Assembly (NCBI GenBank): GCA_964500805.1
Contig: CAZCQH010000012.1
Location: 1-64,000, forward strand
Direction: 5' to 3'
Length of the DNA stretch: 64,000 bases
Source: Ga0077555 sp964500805
Lineage (GTDB): Bacteria; Pseudomonadota; Alphaproteobacteria; Rhizobiales; Hyphomicrobiaceae
In this document: positions 53,907-62,115 of the stretch, piece by piece
Numbering within the stretch: the stretch's first letter is position 1
How the letters are laid out: each line of letters starts with the position of its first letter
The notes under the pieces: model-generated
What the model was told of the DNA's origin: nothing
Seen by the model: only the letters and a program-made list of their open reading frames with translations
The model's database searches: none
Position numbers and translations under genes: made by a program

Positions 53907-54559
53907 TGGGAGCAGCGATGGGGGTGCTTGATCGCAGTGGCAGCATGGCCGAAGACAAGCCTCAACGGTCGACGACCGACCACCTCGAGCAAGCCTCGAC
54001 CTTCAACCCCAGCACGCTCTGGCTCGTCGCAGGGGGGCTGGCGGCAATCTTTGCTGCAATGGCTGCCGTTGCGTTTCGTCGGGCCCCCGTGGGATGGGAC
54101 GTTGCGCTGACGGGAGCGGTGCTGGCGGCTGGTTTGCTCTCTCTCAGCGTGATCGATGTACGGGAACAGCGCCTGCCGAACCTGCTGACATTCGGCGTGC
54201 TGGGACTCGGTCTCGCACTAGCCGCGACTGCGGGCTGGGCGGTGTTCGCCTGGCACGCCGCGGCGGCACTCGCTGGTTTCGGCTCGTTCTGGGCCGTCGC
54301 AGCAATCTATCGCACGGCACGGGGCAAGGAGGGGCTCGGCGGCGGCGACGCTAAGCTGCTCGCAGCGGGCGGCGCCTGGACTGGCCTCGAGGCGATACCG
54401 ACCATCGTTCTCGTCGGAGCTGCAACGGCCTTATTCGCGGTTGGTATCTCTCATATGGCGGGCCATCGTGTCGATCGGAACCGTCGCGTGCCGTTCGGAC
54501 CATTTCTTGCGCTTGGGCTATGGTATGCGTGGCTGTTCGGGCCATTGCCGGCCATCTAA
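53906..54559 (+). CDS. A24-type prepilin peptidase, short form
   Basis: A 217-residue membrane protein. The two catalytic Asp are in LLSLSVIDVREQRLPN and GLGGGDAKLLAAGG (the GxGD motif). It would cleave the leader of GspG and GspK. It lacks the N-terminal cytoplasmic methylase domain with the Cys pair of full GspO/PilD, so it resembles the minimal TadV/CpaA-like form. The start is uncertain: ATG 53906, 53918 or 53945; the frame also runs 44 codons further upstream inside the previous gene. Confidence 0.8.
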   Translation: MGAAMGVLDRSGSMAEDKPQRSTTDHLEQASTFNPSTLWLVAGGLAAIFAAMAAVAFRRAPVGWDVALTGAVLAAGLLSLSVIDVREQRLPNLLTFGVLGLGLALAATAGWAVFAWHAAAALAGFGSFWAVAAIYRTARGKEGLGGGDAKLLAAGGAWTGLEAIPTIVLVGAATALFAVGISHMAGHRVDRNRRVPFGPFLALGLWYAWLFGPLPAI

Positions 54560-54568
54560 AGAGGCGAC

Positions 54569-55024
54569 ATGTTTCTCGCATTGTATACCAAGGATGGATT
54601 CCGGCGCCGAGCGGAACGGCGGGGTGATGCCGGCTTCACCCTACTCGAGCTGCTGGTCGTGCTCGGCATTCTGGCGTTGCTTGCAACGTTCGCCGGTCCA
54701 CAGGTCCTGCGCTATCTCGGCCGAGCCAAAACCGAAACCGCGCGCGCCCAGATCAGCGCTCTCTCGACGGCCCTTGAACTCTACGCGCTGGATAATGGGG
54801 GCTTCCCACCGCAACAGATCGGTCTCAACGCACTGATCCAGGCACCTCCCGGAGCGACGGCCTGGAAGGGACCCTATCTCAAACGCTCCGAGGGACTCGT
54901 CGATCCTTGGGGCCGACCCTACCACTACCGCATATCGACTTCGCGGGGCGGCGTGGAGGTGTTCACCCTCGGGCGCGACAACGCTCCGGGCGGCACAGGC
55001 GAGGATCAGGATCTCTCCAATTGA
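54569..55024 (+). CDS. gspG: Type II secretion major pseudopilin GspG
   Basis: A 151-residue pseudopilin. The prepilin cleavage site is DAG22|F23TLLELLVVLG with Glu at position 5 of the mature chain. The calcium-binding GspG region is visible in DPWGRPYHYRI, with GGFPPQQIGLNALI before it. ATG 54569 lies 9 bases after the peptidase stop. It forms the pseudopilus shaft. No gspD, E or F gene is in the window. Confidence 0.92.
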   Translation: MFLALYTKDGFRRRAERRGDAGFTLLELLVVLGILALLATFAGPQVLRYLGRAKTETARAQISALSTALELYALDNGGFPPQQIGLNALIQAPPGATAWKGPYLKRSEGLVDPWGRPYHYRISTSRGGVEVFTLGRDNAPGGTGEDQDLSN

Positions 55025-55204
55025 GCTGCCGACGGCCCGAACCTACTGCCCCTTATGTCAACTCTGACATCGTCTGGATCACCCCCTGGTACGGGGTTTC
55101 GGAACCGAATTCAGCACTGGTCACGTGTACAAGCAGGATCGACATTGACACGCACCCCAATGCAGTACTGCCTAAGGACATCGCTGATCTCCCGGGCCAT
55201 ACGC

Positions 55205-55975
55205 ATGAGCAACGACCTCTTCTCACTCCAAGGTGAAACCGCGCTGGTGACGGGTGCCTCGTCGGGGCTTGGTCATCATTTCGCAGGAGTGCTGGCGTCG
55301 GCGGGAGCGAGGGTCGCAATCGCAGCGAGGCGCGTCGATCGCCTCGAAGCGCTCGCGCGGGAGATCGAAGCGAAGGGCGGCAAGGCGTGTGCGGTGGCGC
55401 TCGACGTGCGGGACCCGGGGTCGGTCAAAGCCGCGTTCGATGCCACCGAGAAAGCCCTCGGGCCGGTGACCGTGCTCATCAACAATGCCGGCGTGACCGA
55501 TCCGGCGTTCATTACGCGAATGACCGAGAAGCAGTGGCGCGATGTGCTTGACGTCAATCTCGACGGCGTGTTCCGTGTCGGCCAGGAGGCAGCGAGGCGC
55601 ATGGTGGCGGGCGGCAAGGGCGGCTCCATCGTCAACATCGCCTCGATCGTCGGCCTCGGCGCCATCAAGACGCTCGGCGCCTATGCGGCCTCGAAGGCTG
55701 CCGTGCTCGCGCTGACGCGGACCATGGCGCTGGAGCTGGCGCGCGACAAGATCCGGGTCAACGCGCTGGCTCCCGGCTACATTGCGACCGAGCTCAACGA
55801 CAGCTTCTGGGAAACCGACGCCGGAAAGCGGATGATCGCGCATGTGCCGATGCGCCGACTCGGTCAGCTCGGCGAGCTGGACGGCCCGCTGCTGCTGCTT
55901 GCCTCGCGTGCAGGCTCGTTCATGACCGGCGCCACACTGGTGGCAGACGGTGGGCACTTGCTGCCGACGGAGTGA
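55205..55975 (+). CDS. SDR-family oxidoreductase, glucose/ribitol dehydrogenase type
   Basis: A 256-residue classical SDR. The cofactor motif is TGASSGLGHHFA, then NNAGVT, the catalytic Ser in IVNIASIVGLG and the YAASK catalytic pair. It ends MTGATLVADGGHLLP. The start is ATG 55205 (MSNDLFSLQG); the frame extends 50 codons upstream without typical residues. The phosphotransferase gene follows after 10 bases. The substrate is unknown. Confidence 0.9.
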   Translation: MSNDLFSLQGETALVTGASSGLGHHFAGVLASAGARVAIAARRVDRLEALAREIEAKGGKACAVALDVRDPGSVKAAFDATEKALGPVTVLINNAGVTDPAFITRMTEKQWRDVLDVNLDGVFRVGQEAARRMVAGGKGGSIVNIASIVGLGAIKTLGAYAASKAAVLALTRTMALELARDKIRVNALAPGYIATELNDSFWETDAGKRMIAHVPMRRLGQLGELDGPLLLLASRAGSFMTGATLVADGGHLLPTE

Positions 55976-55985
55976 TTAGCCGCGA

Positions 55986-57077
55986 ATGACTGCATCTTCG
56001 AAGACAGCGGCAACGCCGCAAGGACCCGCAGCCCGCACGCGAACGCTGGATCCGAGCCGGCTCGACGGCCTCGCTACCTGGCTCGCGACGACAATCGGTG
56101 CGAAGTCGGTGCGCATCATTGCAGCGGATCTTCTCGCCGGCGGAGCAGTCCAGGAGAACTGGCGCCTGGATGTGGAGGTTGATGGTGGTCCGCGAGCCGG
56201 CACACATGCCTGGGTGCTGCGAACCGATGCGGCTGCGCGACTGGCGCAAAGCCTCGATCGCGTGGCGGAATTCCGCTGCATCGAGGCCGCGTTCAAGGCC
56301 GGCGTGAAGGTTGCCGAGCCGATCGCGGTGTCACCGGATGCGTCGCTTATCGGCGCGCCGTTCGCGATCCAGGCGCTGGTGAAAGGCAATGCGCAGGGTC
56401 GCCGCATCGTGCGCGATCCGAATCTTGCGAGTTTCGGCGATGCGCTCGCGCGCACGATCGGCAGCGAGATGGCCCGCATCCACACCATCCGCCCGGGGAA
56501 AGACGTGCTGCCGTTCCTGCCCGTGCCCATGGGCAATGCATCCAAGCGGGCGGTGGCGGAGTTGAAGAGCGGCATCGAGCACGCCAGCGAACCCCGCCCA
56601 GCGCTCGAGTACATTCTCGCCTGGCTCGAGCGCAATGCGCCGGAGCCGAAAGCGTTGGTTCTGACGCATGGCGACCTGCGCACCGGCAACTACATGGTCG
56701 AGGACGGCCAGCTCTCCGCCATTCTCGACTGGGAGTTCGCGCATTGGGGCGATCCGCGGGAGGACATCGGCTGGTTCATCGCGCGCTGCTGGCGCTTCGG
56801 CAATGACGAGAAGGTGGCCGGCGGCATCGCCAAGTTCGCGTCGCTGCTCGACGGCTACAACGCAATAGCGTCCGAGAAGATCTCAGCGCCGGAAGTGCAG
56901 TACTTCGAGGTGCTGGCGGCAGCGAAATGGGCCGCGATCTCGCTGCTGCAGGGTGATCGCTTCGTGAAAGGCGGTGAACGGTCGCTCGAGCTGGCGCTCA
57001 CCGGCCTGATGCCGCCCGAGATGGAGTTCGATTGCCTCGAGCTGATCGAGAAGATCGAGAAAGGCCGCGCGTCATGA
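55986..57077 (+). CDS. Phosphotransferase family protein (APH/ACAD10-like)
   Basis: A 363-residue kinase-fold protein with the Brenner-type catalytic loop HGDLRTGNYMV and the metal motif LDWEFAHWGDPRED. Such proteins in alphaproteobacteria are linked with acyl-CoA or short-chain dehydrogenases; the substrate, possibly a hydroxyacyl-CoA, is not determined. It starts at ATG 55986. Its stop overlaps the next start by 4 bases (ATGA at 57074), so it is coupled to the DUF6285 gene. Confidence 0.85.
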   Translation: MTASSKTAATPQGPAARTRTLDPSRLDGLATWLATTIGAKSVRIIAADLLAGGAVQENWRLDVEVDGGPRAGTHAWVLRTDAAARLAQSLDRVAEFRCIEAAFKAGVKVAEPIAVSPDASLIGAPFAIQALVKGNAQGRRIVRDPNLASFGDALARTIGSEMARIHTIRPGKDVLPFLPVPMGNASKRAVAELKSGIEHASEPRPALEYILAWLERNAPEPKALVLTHGDLRTGNYMVEDGQLSAILDWEFAHWGDPREDIGWFIARCWRFGNDEKVAGGIAKFASLLDGYNAIASEKISAPEVQYFEVLAAAKWAAISLLQGDRFVKGGERSLELALTGLMPPEMEFDCLELIEKIEKGRAS

Positions 57078-57433
57078 CAGCGAAAGGCAAGGCGCCTGAA
57101 GATCTGATTTCACTCTCGATCGAGATGGTGAGAGCGGAGCTGGTGCCCGCGCTGCCGGCCGACAAGCGTTATGCCGCCGCGATGATCACCAATGCGTTGG
57201 AGATCGCCAGGCGCGAGATCCTGGCCGCGGAGGAGGCTGCCCAGCTCGAACTGCTCGACCACTTCTACGAGGACGGCGACGGCACGATGGCCCAGCTCGC
57301 GGCAGACATCCGCAAAGGCGACATCGGCGATGCAAAGCATAAGGATCTGCGCCGTCGCCTGCGCGCGCACCTCATCGCCGAGCTGAAAGTGCGCAATCCA
57401 CGGTTCCTCACGTCACGCGGCGTGAAGGGGTGA
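57074..57433 (+). CDS. DUF6285 family protein
   Basis: A 119-residue conserved protein of unknown function. LISLSIEMVRAELVPALPAD then KRYAAAMITNALEIARREI matches the family as usually found beside APH-like phosphotransferase genes. It is helical, with no motif for catalysis. ATG 57074 overlaps the previous stop; the pair may work together. Confidence 0.8.
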   Translation: MTAKGKAPEDLISLSIEMVRAELVPALPADKRYAAAMITNALEIARREILAAEEAAQLELLDHFYEDGDGTMAQLAADIRKGDIGDAKHKDLRRRLRAHLIAELKVRNPRFLTSRGVKG

Positions 57434-57498
57434 ACTGGTTCTGGTGACGCAATCGTGCGAGGCGGACTGGTCGCGACGAACGCAACAGAAGCATGCGC

Positions 57499-58551
57499 TC
57501 ACGGACGCCAGGGATGCGGTGGCTCGGCTGCTTCCGCTTCGGCCTTGACTGCAGCGTCCTTCTTCCCGATCTCGCGCAAGAGAGCGAACAGCACTTCCTG
57601 CACGCCCTGCCCCGACACCGCTGAAACGATCAGCGGCTTTTTCCGGGCCGCCTTCTGCAGCGCCGCGGCTTTCTCCGCAATCACCTCGGGCGTCAGCGCA
57701 TCGCACTTGGAGAGTGCCACGATTTCTTTCTTCTTCGCGAGCGCGGGCGAGTAGGCCTTGATTTCCGCGCGGACGGTCTTGTAGGCGGCAGTGACATCGC
57801 TCTGGATCTCGGTCGCGTCGACGAGATGGAGCAGCACCTTGCACCGCTCCACGTGGCCGAGGAACTGAACTCCAAGCCCCGCGCCTTCGTGCGCGCCTTC
57901 GATCAGCCCCGGAATGTCCGCCAGAACGAACGACGCCTCACCTGCCTTTACCACGCCGAGGTTGGGATGCAGCGTCGTGAACGGGTAGTCGGCAATCTTG
58001 GGACGCGCCCGGCTCACTGCTGCTAGAAACGTCGATTTCCCGGCATTCGGCAGACCGATCAACCCCGCATCGGCGATCAGCTTCAAGCGGAGCCAAATGG
58101 TCAGTTCCTGCCCGGGCTGACCGGGGTTGGCGTGCCGCGGCGCCTGATTGGTCGCGCTCTTGAAATGCGCATTGCCGAAGCCACCGTTGCCGCCCTTGGC
58201 GATGAGGGCGCGGTCGCCGGGTTTCAGCACCTCGGCCAGAACGGTTTCTTGATCCTCTGCAAGCACCTCGGTTCCCGGCGGCACCTTGATGATCATGTCG
58301 GCACCATCGGCGCCCGCACGATCACGGCCCATTCCCGCTTCACCGTTCTTGGCGAAGAAGTGCTGCTGATAGCGGTAATCAATCAGAGTATTGAGATTGT
58401 CGACACACTCGATCCAGACGTCCCCGCCCTTGCCGCCGTTGCCGCCATTGGGACCGCCGAACTCGATGAACTTCTCACGCCGGAACGACACGCAGCCGTT
58501 GCCGCCCGCGCCCGAGCGCACGTAGATTTTTGCCAGATCGAGGAACTTCAT
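57499..58551 (-). CDS. obgE: Obg GTPase
   Basis: A 350-residue GTPase. The N-terminal Obg fold includes GGNGGKGGDVWIE; the G domain includes G1 GLPNAGKST, G3 DIPGL and a Lys-Cys-Asp motif (SKCDAL) at the N/TKxD position. It acts in late 50S ribosome assembly and stringent-response control, and is usually essential. ATG 58551 (MKFLDLAKIYVRSG) is the start; six upstream codons are unlikely. The GNAT gene lies 42 bases upstream on the same strand, a common pairing in Hyphomicrobiales. Confidence 0.96.
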   Translation of the reverse strand: MKFLDLAKIYVRSGAGGNGCVSFRREKFIEFGGPNGGNGGKGGDVWIECVDNLNTLIDYRYQQHFFAKNGEAGMGRDRAGADGADMIIKVPPGTEVLAEDQETVLAEVLKPGDRALIAKGGNGGFGNAHFKSATNQAPRHANPGQPGQELTIWLRLKLIADAGLIGLPNAGKSTFLAAVSRARPKIADYPFTTLHPNLGVVKAGEASFVLADIPGLIEGAHEGAGLGVQFLGHVERCKVLLHLVDATEIQSDVTAAYKTVRAEIKAYSPALAKKKEIVALSKCDALTPEVIAEKAAALQKAARKKPLIVSAVSGQGVQEVLFALLREIGKKDAAVKAEAEAAEPPHPWRP

Positions 58552-58593
58552 AGGGCCTCCAGGGGCCACAGATGTGCGCCAGCCGGCTAGCCG

Positions 58594-59190
58594 TCAAGCG
58601 CTGCGCGCACCGCGAGCGAACAACGTGCTGACAATCAGCGCGCTCAGGCGGCCGGGTTTGCGGGCTTCCCGCGATGAGATCTGAAGCACGTCCGAGGCGC
58701 GGGCGCGGGTCAGCCAGAAGAACTGCGCCGGCACGTTCTGTCCGCGGGCAGTGCTCCAGATCTCTCCGTCGCCCGCCGGCTCAAAGCCGAGCTTGATCAG
58801 CACGCGGCCGGAGGCCGGGTTGTCGTGGAAGTGCGAGGAAGTGAACGCATCGTGCCGGCCGACGATGAAGCCATGCCGGACGACGGCAATTCCCGCCTCG
58901 GTAGCATATCCTTGGCCCCAATATTCGCGCCCGAGCCAGAAGCCGAGCTCAGCCGCACCGGACGTGCGCCTGAAATATCCGATACCGCCGATCAATTCTC
59001 CATCGCGGTCGATGGCGAATCGCGCCTCGCCTTCGGCGGGCCTCAGCCAAGCGAGGGCCTGCTCATTGCTCAGGGGATGCGGGATGTCGCTCGTCATGCG
59101 GGCAACCTGCCAGTCGCTCGCCAGCTCCCAGAAACGGCTCGTGTCGGCAGCGGAGAATGCCCTCAGCACGAGCCGGTTCGTCGTCAACAT
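58594..59190 (-). CDS. GNAT-family N-acetyltransferase (RimJ/RimL type)
   Basis: A 198-residue acetyltransferase. It begins TNRLVLRAFSAADTSRFW and carries the acetyl-CoA region LGFWLGREYWGQGYATEAG, then NPASGRVLIKLGFEPAG, typical of RimJ/RimL-type enzymes. The acceptor is unknown. The start is ATG 59190. It sits between the rtcB-like gene, 44 bases upstream, and obgE. Confidence 0.88.
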   Translation of the reverse strand: MLTTNRLVLRAFSAADTSRFWELASDWQVARMTSDIPHPLSNEQALAWLRPAEGEARFAIDRDGELIGGIGYFRRTSGAAELGFWLGREYWGQGYATEAGIAVVRHGFIVGRHDAFTSSHFHDNPASGRVLIKLGFEPAGDGEIWSTARGQNVPAQFFWLTRARASDVLQISSREARKPGRLSALIVSTLFARGARSA

Positions 59191-59234
59191 GACACAGCCA
59201 CTCCAAACTTCAGACCCGCAGCGGATCCGGCCCG

Positions 59235-60767
59235 CTACCGCCGGCCGGATCGGCCACGGTCCCGATCGCGTCCGGCTCTTGCTGCCTTGTCCGCCTTGGC
59301 CTTCATCCAGGGCTTCTCGTAATCCCCTGCCATGATCGATCCTTTCGGCAAAATCAAGCCGATCACATCGGCTAGGCCAAAGCGCTCGATCTGCACGCGG
59401 ACCTGATCCGCGCTTTTGTAGGCGATTGGGCTCTCCGAGACATCAGGACGATCGTAGAAAAAGCGCACGTCGAGGCCTTCCGTTTGCTGGTCGACAGCCT
59501 TCCGCGACCGAGCCAGGAATTCCTCTGGCATCAGCCCGGCCAAGCCCAGCTCCCTCAGCAGCGCCGAGCGGCTCTTGTTGCGCCCCGCCCCGTGCGGCGA
59601 GAACGAGGCGTATTCCGACCGGTCGTTGCCGAATGTCAGCAGCACGGGGGCCGCCATGTTCAGCGGGATCAGCCCCAGCAGTGGGTTGCCGGCCTCGTCC
59701 TTCCAGGCCGGCGTCGCGCCCTTGCCATGGTAGAAGTGCTCACCGCGCTTCCAGACGAAATTGTGCTCGTTGCCAAAGGCTGCGAGCGGCCTCACGCCGA
59801 GACGAGCGAGCGTGCGCTCGTGCACGAGCTGGTGATTGCGCCTGGTCCAGCGCGCCACGTACTGCAGCGCTTCCCAGTAGGCTTCTCCTGTCTCGCTGTC
59901 AGGATCGATCCAGGCCTGATGCAGTGGCGTGTCGGGCGACACCTTCTGCGTGTGGCCGACGGCCGCGGAAACGCCTCGCTTATAAACCTGAGCGCCGAGG
60001 TCGCGGCTGCCATGGTGCGTCACCATCACATCGACCGAAGCGCGATCGCCAATGGCGTCGGCGAGCTGCGCCTGCCCCTTCTGGCGCAACGATGCGAGCA
60101 TCGCCGGCGTTACGCTGAGCGATCCAAAGAACGCGAAATGATTGCCATCTCCCTGATCGCAAAGCTGCGCCTTGGCGCGACCCTCGAGGCCTTTCAAGAA
60201 CGGGTTGTCCGTCACGACGATCTCGTCGGTGATCGGGTCGGGAATCTGGTGCTCGGGCGCACGGCCGCCGGGACCGAAGCGCGTCGAGGCGGCGACGGCA
60301 TCCATGAAGTCGCGTGTCGGCGTGCCTTCGGGGAGAATCGTCGCATGCATCGAGCAGCAGATATCGGCCGAGTGGAACGCCGGATGAATCGCCCGGCTCA
60401 CCACCGCGCCACCGACGGGAATGGTGCCCGGGGCCGATCCCGCGGGGCAGGCATCAGGCATGATGGCGCCATGCTCCAGCATGGGGCAGCGCATCAGATC
60501 TTCCATGTGAGCGCGGACAGCGGCGATGTTGGTCGCGTCCTCGGGCGTTTCGGCGGCGATAGCCTCGGCGAACGCGCCCCGGGCCTTGCGCGGAATGACG
60601 GCGGGCGCAGCGACGAAGTACTTGCTGACGATCTCCTCGCGAATGGCATCGAGCGCGAAGCCATTGCCGGCGAGGCGGCGGGCTTCACCCAAGGCATCCT
60701 TGAAGGTGCGGCCGGGCTTGATGCCCCAGGAGAGAAGCAGGTGGCCTGAAATCGTGGTGGTGCTCAT
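59235..60767 (-). CDS. RtcB-family RNA ligase-like protein
   Basis: A 510-residue RtcB-type protein. Metal ligands are recognisable: D135-I-C-C138 (HSADICCSM), GDGNHFAFFG, VTHHGSRDLG and the guanylylation His in SPHGAGRNKSR. RtcB joins 2',3'-cyclic phosphate or 3'-phosphate to 5'-hydroxyl RNA ends with GTP and Mn. Some positions are unusual (ICCSM for the common IGCGM; GDGNHF for GxGNHF), so it is a divergent subgroup. The C-terminal 25 residues are Lys/Arg-rich. No archease, rtcA or rtcR gene is adjacent. Confidence 0.85.
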   Translation of the reverse strand: MSTTTISGHLLLSWGIKPGRTFKDALGEARRLAGNGFALDAIREEIVSKYFVAAPAVIPRKARGAFAEAIAAETPEDATNIAAVRAHMEDLMRCPMLEHGAIMPDACPAGSAPGTIPVGGAVVSRAIHPAFHSADICCSMHATILPEGTPTRDFMDAVAASTRFGPGGRAPEHQIPDPITDEIVVTDNPFLKGLEGRAKAQLCDQGDGNHFAFFGSLSVTPAMLASLRQKGQAQLADAIGDRASVDVMVTHHGSRDLGAQVYKRGVSAAVGHTQKVSPDTPLHQAWIDPDSETGEAYWEALQYVARWTRRNHQLVHERTLARLGVRPLAAFGNEHNFVWKRGEHFYHGKGATPAWKDEAGNPLLGLIPLNMAAPVLLTFGNDRSEYASFSPHGAGRNKSRSALLRELGLAGLMPEEFLARSRKAVDQQTEGLDVRFFYDRPDVSESPIAYKSADQVRVQIERFGLADVIGLILPKGSIMAGDYEKPWMKAKADKAARAGRDRDRGRSGRR

Positions 60768-60954
60768 GGCGATGCCAAATCTGTTCTTGCGTCAATTGTC
60801 CAAATGCCGGCTCGTTCCGGCTCACCGGCAATCTCGGTCAGGAATAGGGCCGCAGCGCGAGCACCGGCAACCAAATGTGTCCCTGTGAACTCGGACTTCC
60901 AAACCGGCCGCGGAGGGTCTACTGCTAACGGCAAACGACTTGGGGAGGTCAATC

Positions 60955-62034
60955 GTGCCAATGCGCCGTCACACCCGCCGCGCTGTTCTGAAAGGTGCCG
61001 GAGCAGGAGCAGGCGCAATCGCGATCACCGCCCCGTTTCCCGCCCGCGTTTTGGCCCAGGCGCCGCCAGCTGAGACGATCACGCCCGCCCTCATAGAGGC
61101 CGCGAAGAAGGAGGGCAAGCTCAACTTCTACACGGCGATGGAGATCAACGTCGCCGAGCAGTTCGCGAAGCTGTTCGAGGCCAAGTTTTCCGGCATCAAA
61201 GTGAAGGTTGAACGCTCTGGCTCCGAGCGGATTTTCTCGCGCATCGCGCAGGAGTACGGGTCGAAAATCCACAACGTCGATCTCGCCAACACGACCGACG
61301 CGGCGCATGCCCATGTGTGGAAGCGCGACGGTCTGCTGGCACCCTTCATGCCGGCTGACGCGGCTCAGCACTTTCCCGATGTCTATCGCGACAAGGACGG
61401 CATGTTCGTCGCCTCCCGCGTGCTGTTCGTCGCGATCGCCTACAATACGCAGCAGGTGAAGCCGGAAGAGGCACCGAAGGGCTTTCTCGATCTGCTCGAT
61501 CCCAAGTGGCAAGGCAAGCTGGTCAAGGCACATCCCGGTTACTCCGGTGCCATCATGACCTCGACCTTCGCGATGGCGCGGGACTTGGGCTGGGACTATT
61601 TCGAGAAGCTCGCCAAGCAGAAGGTCATGCAGGTGCAGTCGGCCGTCGATCCGCCGAAGAAAGTCGCCCTCGGCGAGCGCGCGGTGATGGCGGACGGCTC
61701 CGACTACATCACCCTTCAGCAGAAAGAGAAGGGCGCGCCGGTCGAACTGGTCATGCCGGTTGAAGGCGCGCCCGTGATCAACAGTCCCAACGCGATCTTC
61801 AAGGCCGCACCCAATCCGAACGCGGCGCGGCTGTTCCAGGCCTGGTTCTGTACGCCTGAGGTTCAGACTCAATTCGTCGAGAGCACGTATCAGTACTCGC
61901 CCAATCCGAACATCAAGTCTCCCACCGGCCGGCCGCCCCTGAAAGACATCAAGATTATGAAGGACGACCCGGAAAAGCTCATGACGGTCGCAGACGAGAT
62001 CAAGGCGAAGTACGCCGCGATCTTCAAGGTGTGA
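60955..62034 (+). CDS. Fe(3+)-type ABC transporter substrate-binding protein
   Basis: A 359-residue binding protein of the FbpA/extracellular family 1 group. A twin-Arg-like signal (RRHTRRAVLKGAGAGAGAIA) ends near VLAQ. The body shows KEGKLNFYTAMEINVAEQFA and YNTQQVKPEEAPKGFLDLLD. The start is taken as GTG 60955, six bases after GGAGG; ATG 60961 is 12 bases from it, and TTG 60940 precedes the Shine-Dalgarno. The permease gene follows. Ligand: ferric iron or a small organic molecule. Confidence 0.87.
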   Translation: MPMRRHTRRAVLKGAGAGAGAIAITAPFPARVLAQAPPAETITPALIEAAKKEGKLNFYTAMEINVAEQFAKLFEAKFSGIKVKVERSGSERIFSRIAQEYGSKIHNVDLANTTDAAHAHVWKRDGLLAPFMPADAAQHFPDVYRDKDGMFVASRVLFVAIAYNTQQVKPEEAPKGFLDLLDPKWQGKLVKAHPGYSGAIMTSTFAMARDLGWDYFEKLAKQKVMQVQSAVDPPKKVALGERAVMADGSDYITLQQKEKGAPVELVMPVEGAPVINSPNAIFKAAPNPNAARLFQAWFCTPEVQTQFVESTYQYSPNPNIKSPTGRPPLKDIKIMKDDPEKLMTVADEIKAKYAAIFKV

Positions 62035-62053
62035 CAGTGCCAGGCAGTGCCAA

Positions 62054-62079
62054 GGGGTCAGGCCCATGGGTCTGACCCC
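62054..62079. repeat. Palindromic element, dispersed repeat copy 2
   Basis: A 26-base near-perfect palindrome with arms GGGGTCAGGCCCA and TGGGTCTGACCCC (one mismatch), nearly identical to the element at 9020. It lies 19 bases after the binding-protein stop and 36 before the permease start, within an operon, as does copy 1. Confidence 0.7.
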
Positions 62080-62115
62080 TGTCAGTGCGGACGGCACGTC
62101 AATCGGGGGAACAGC

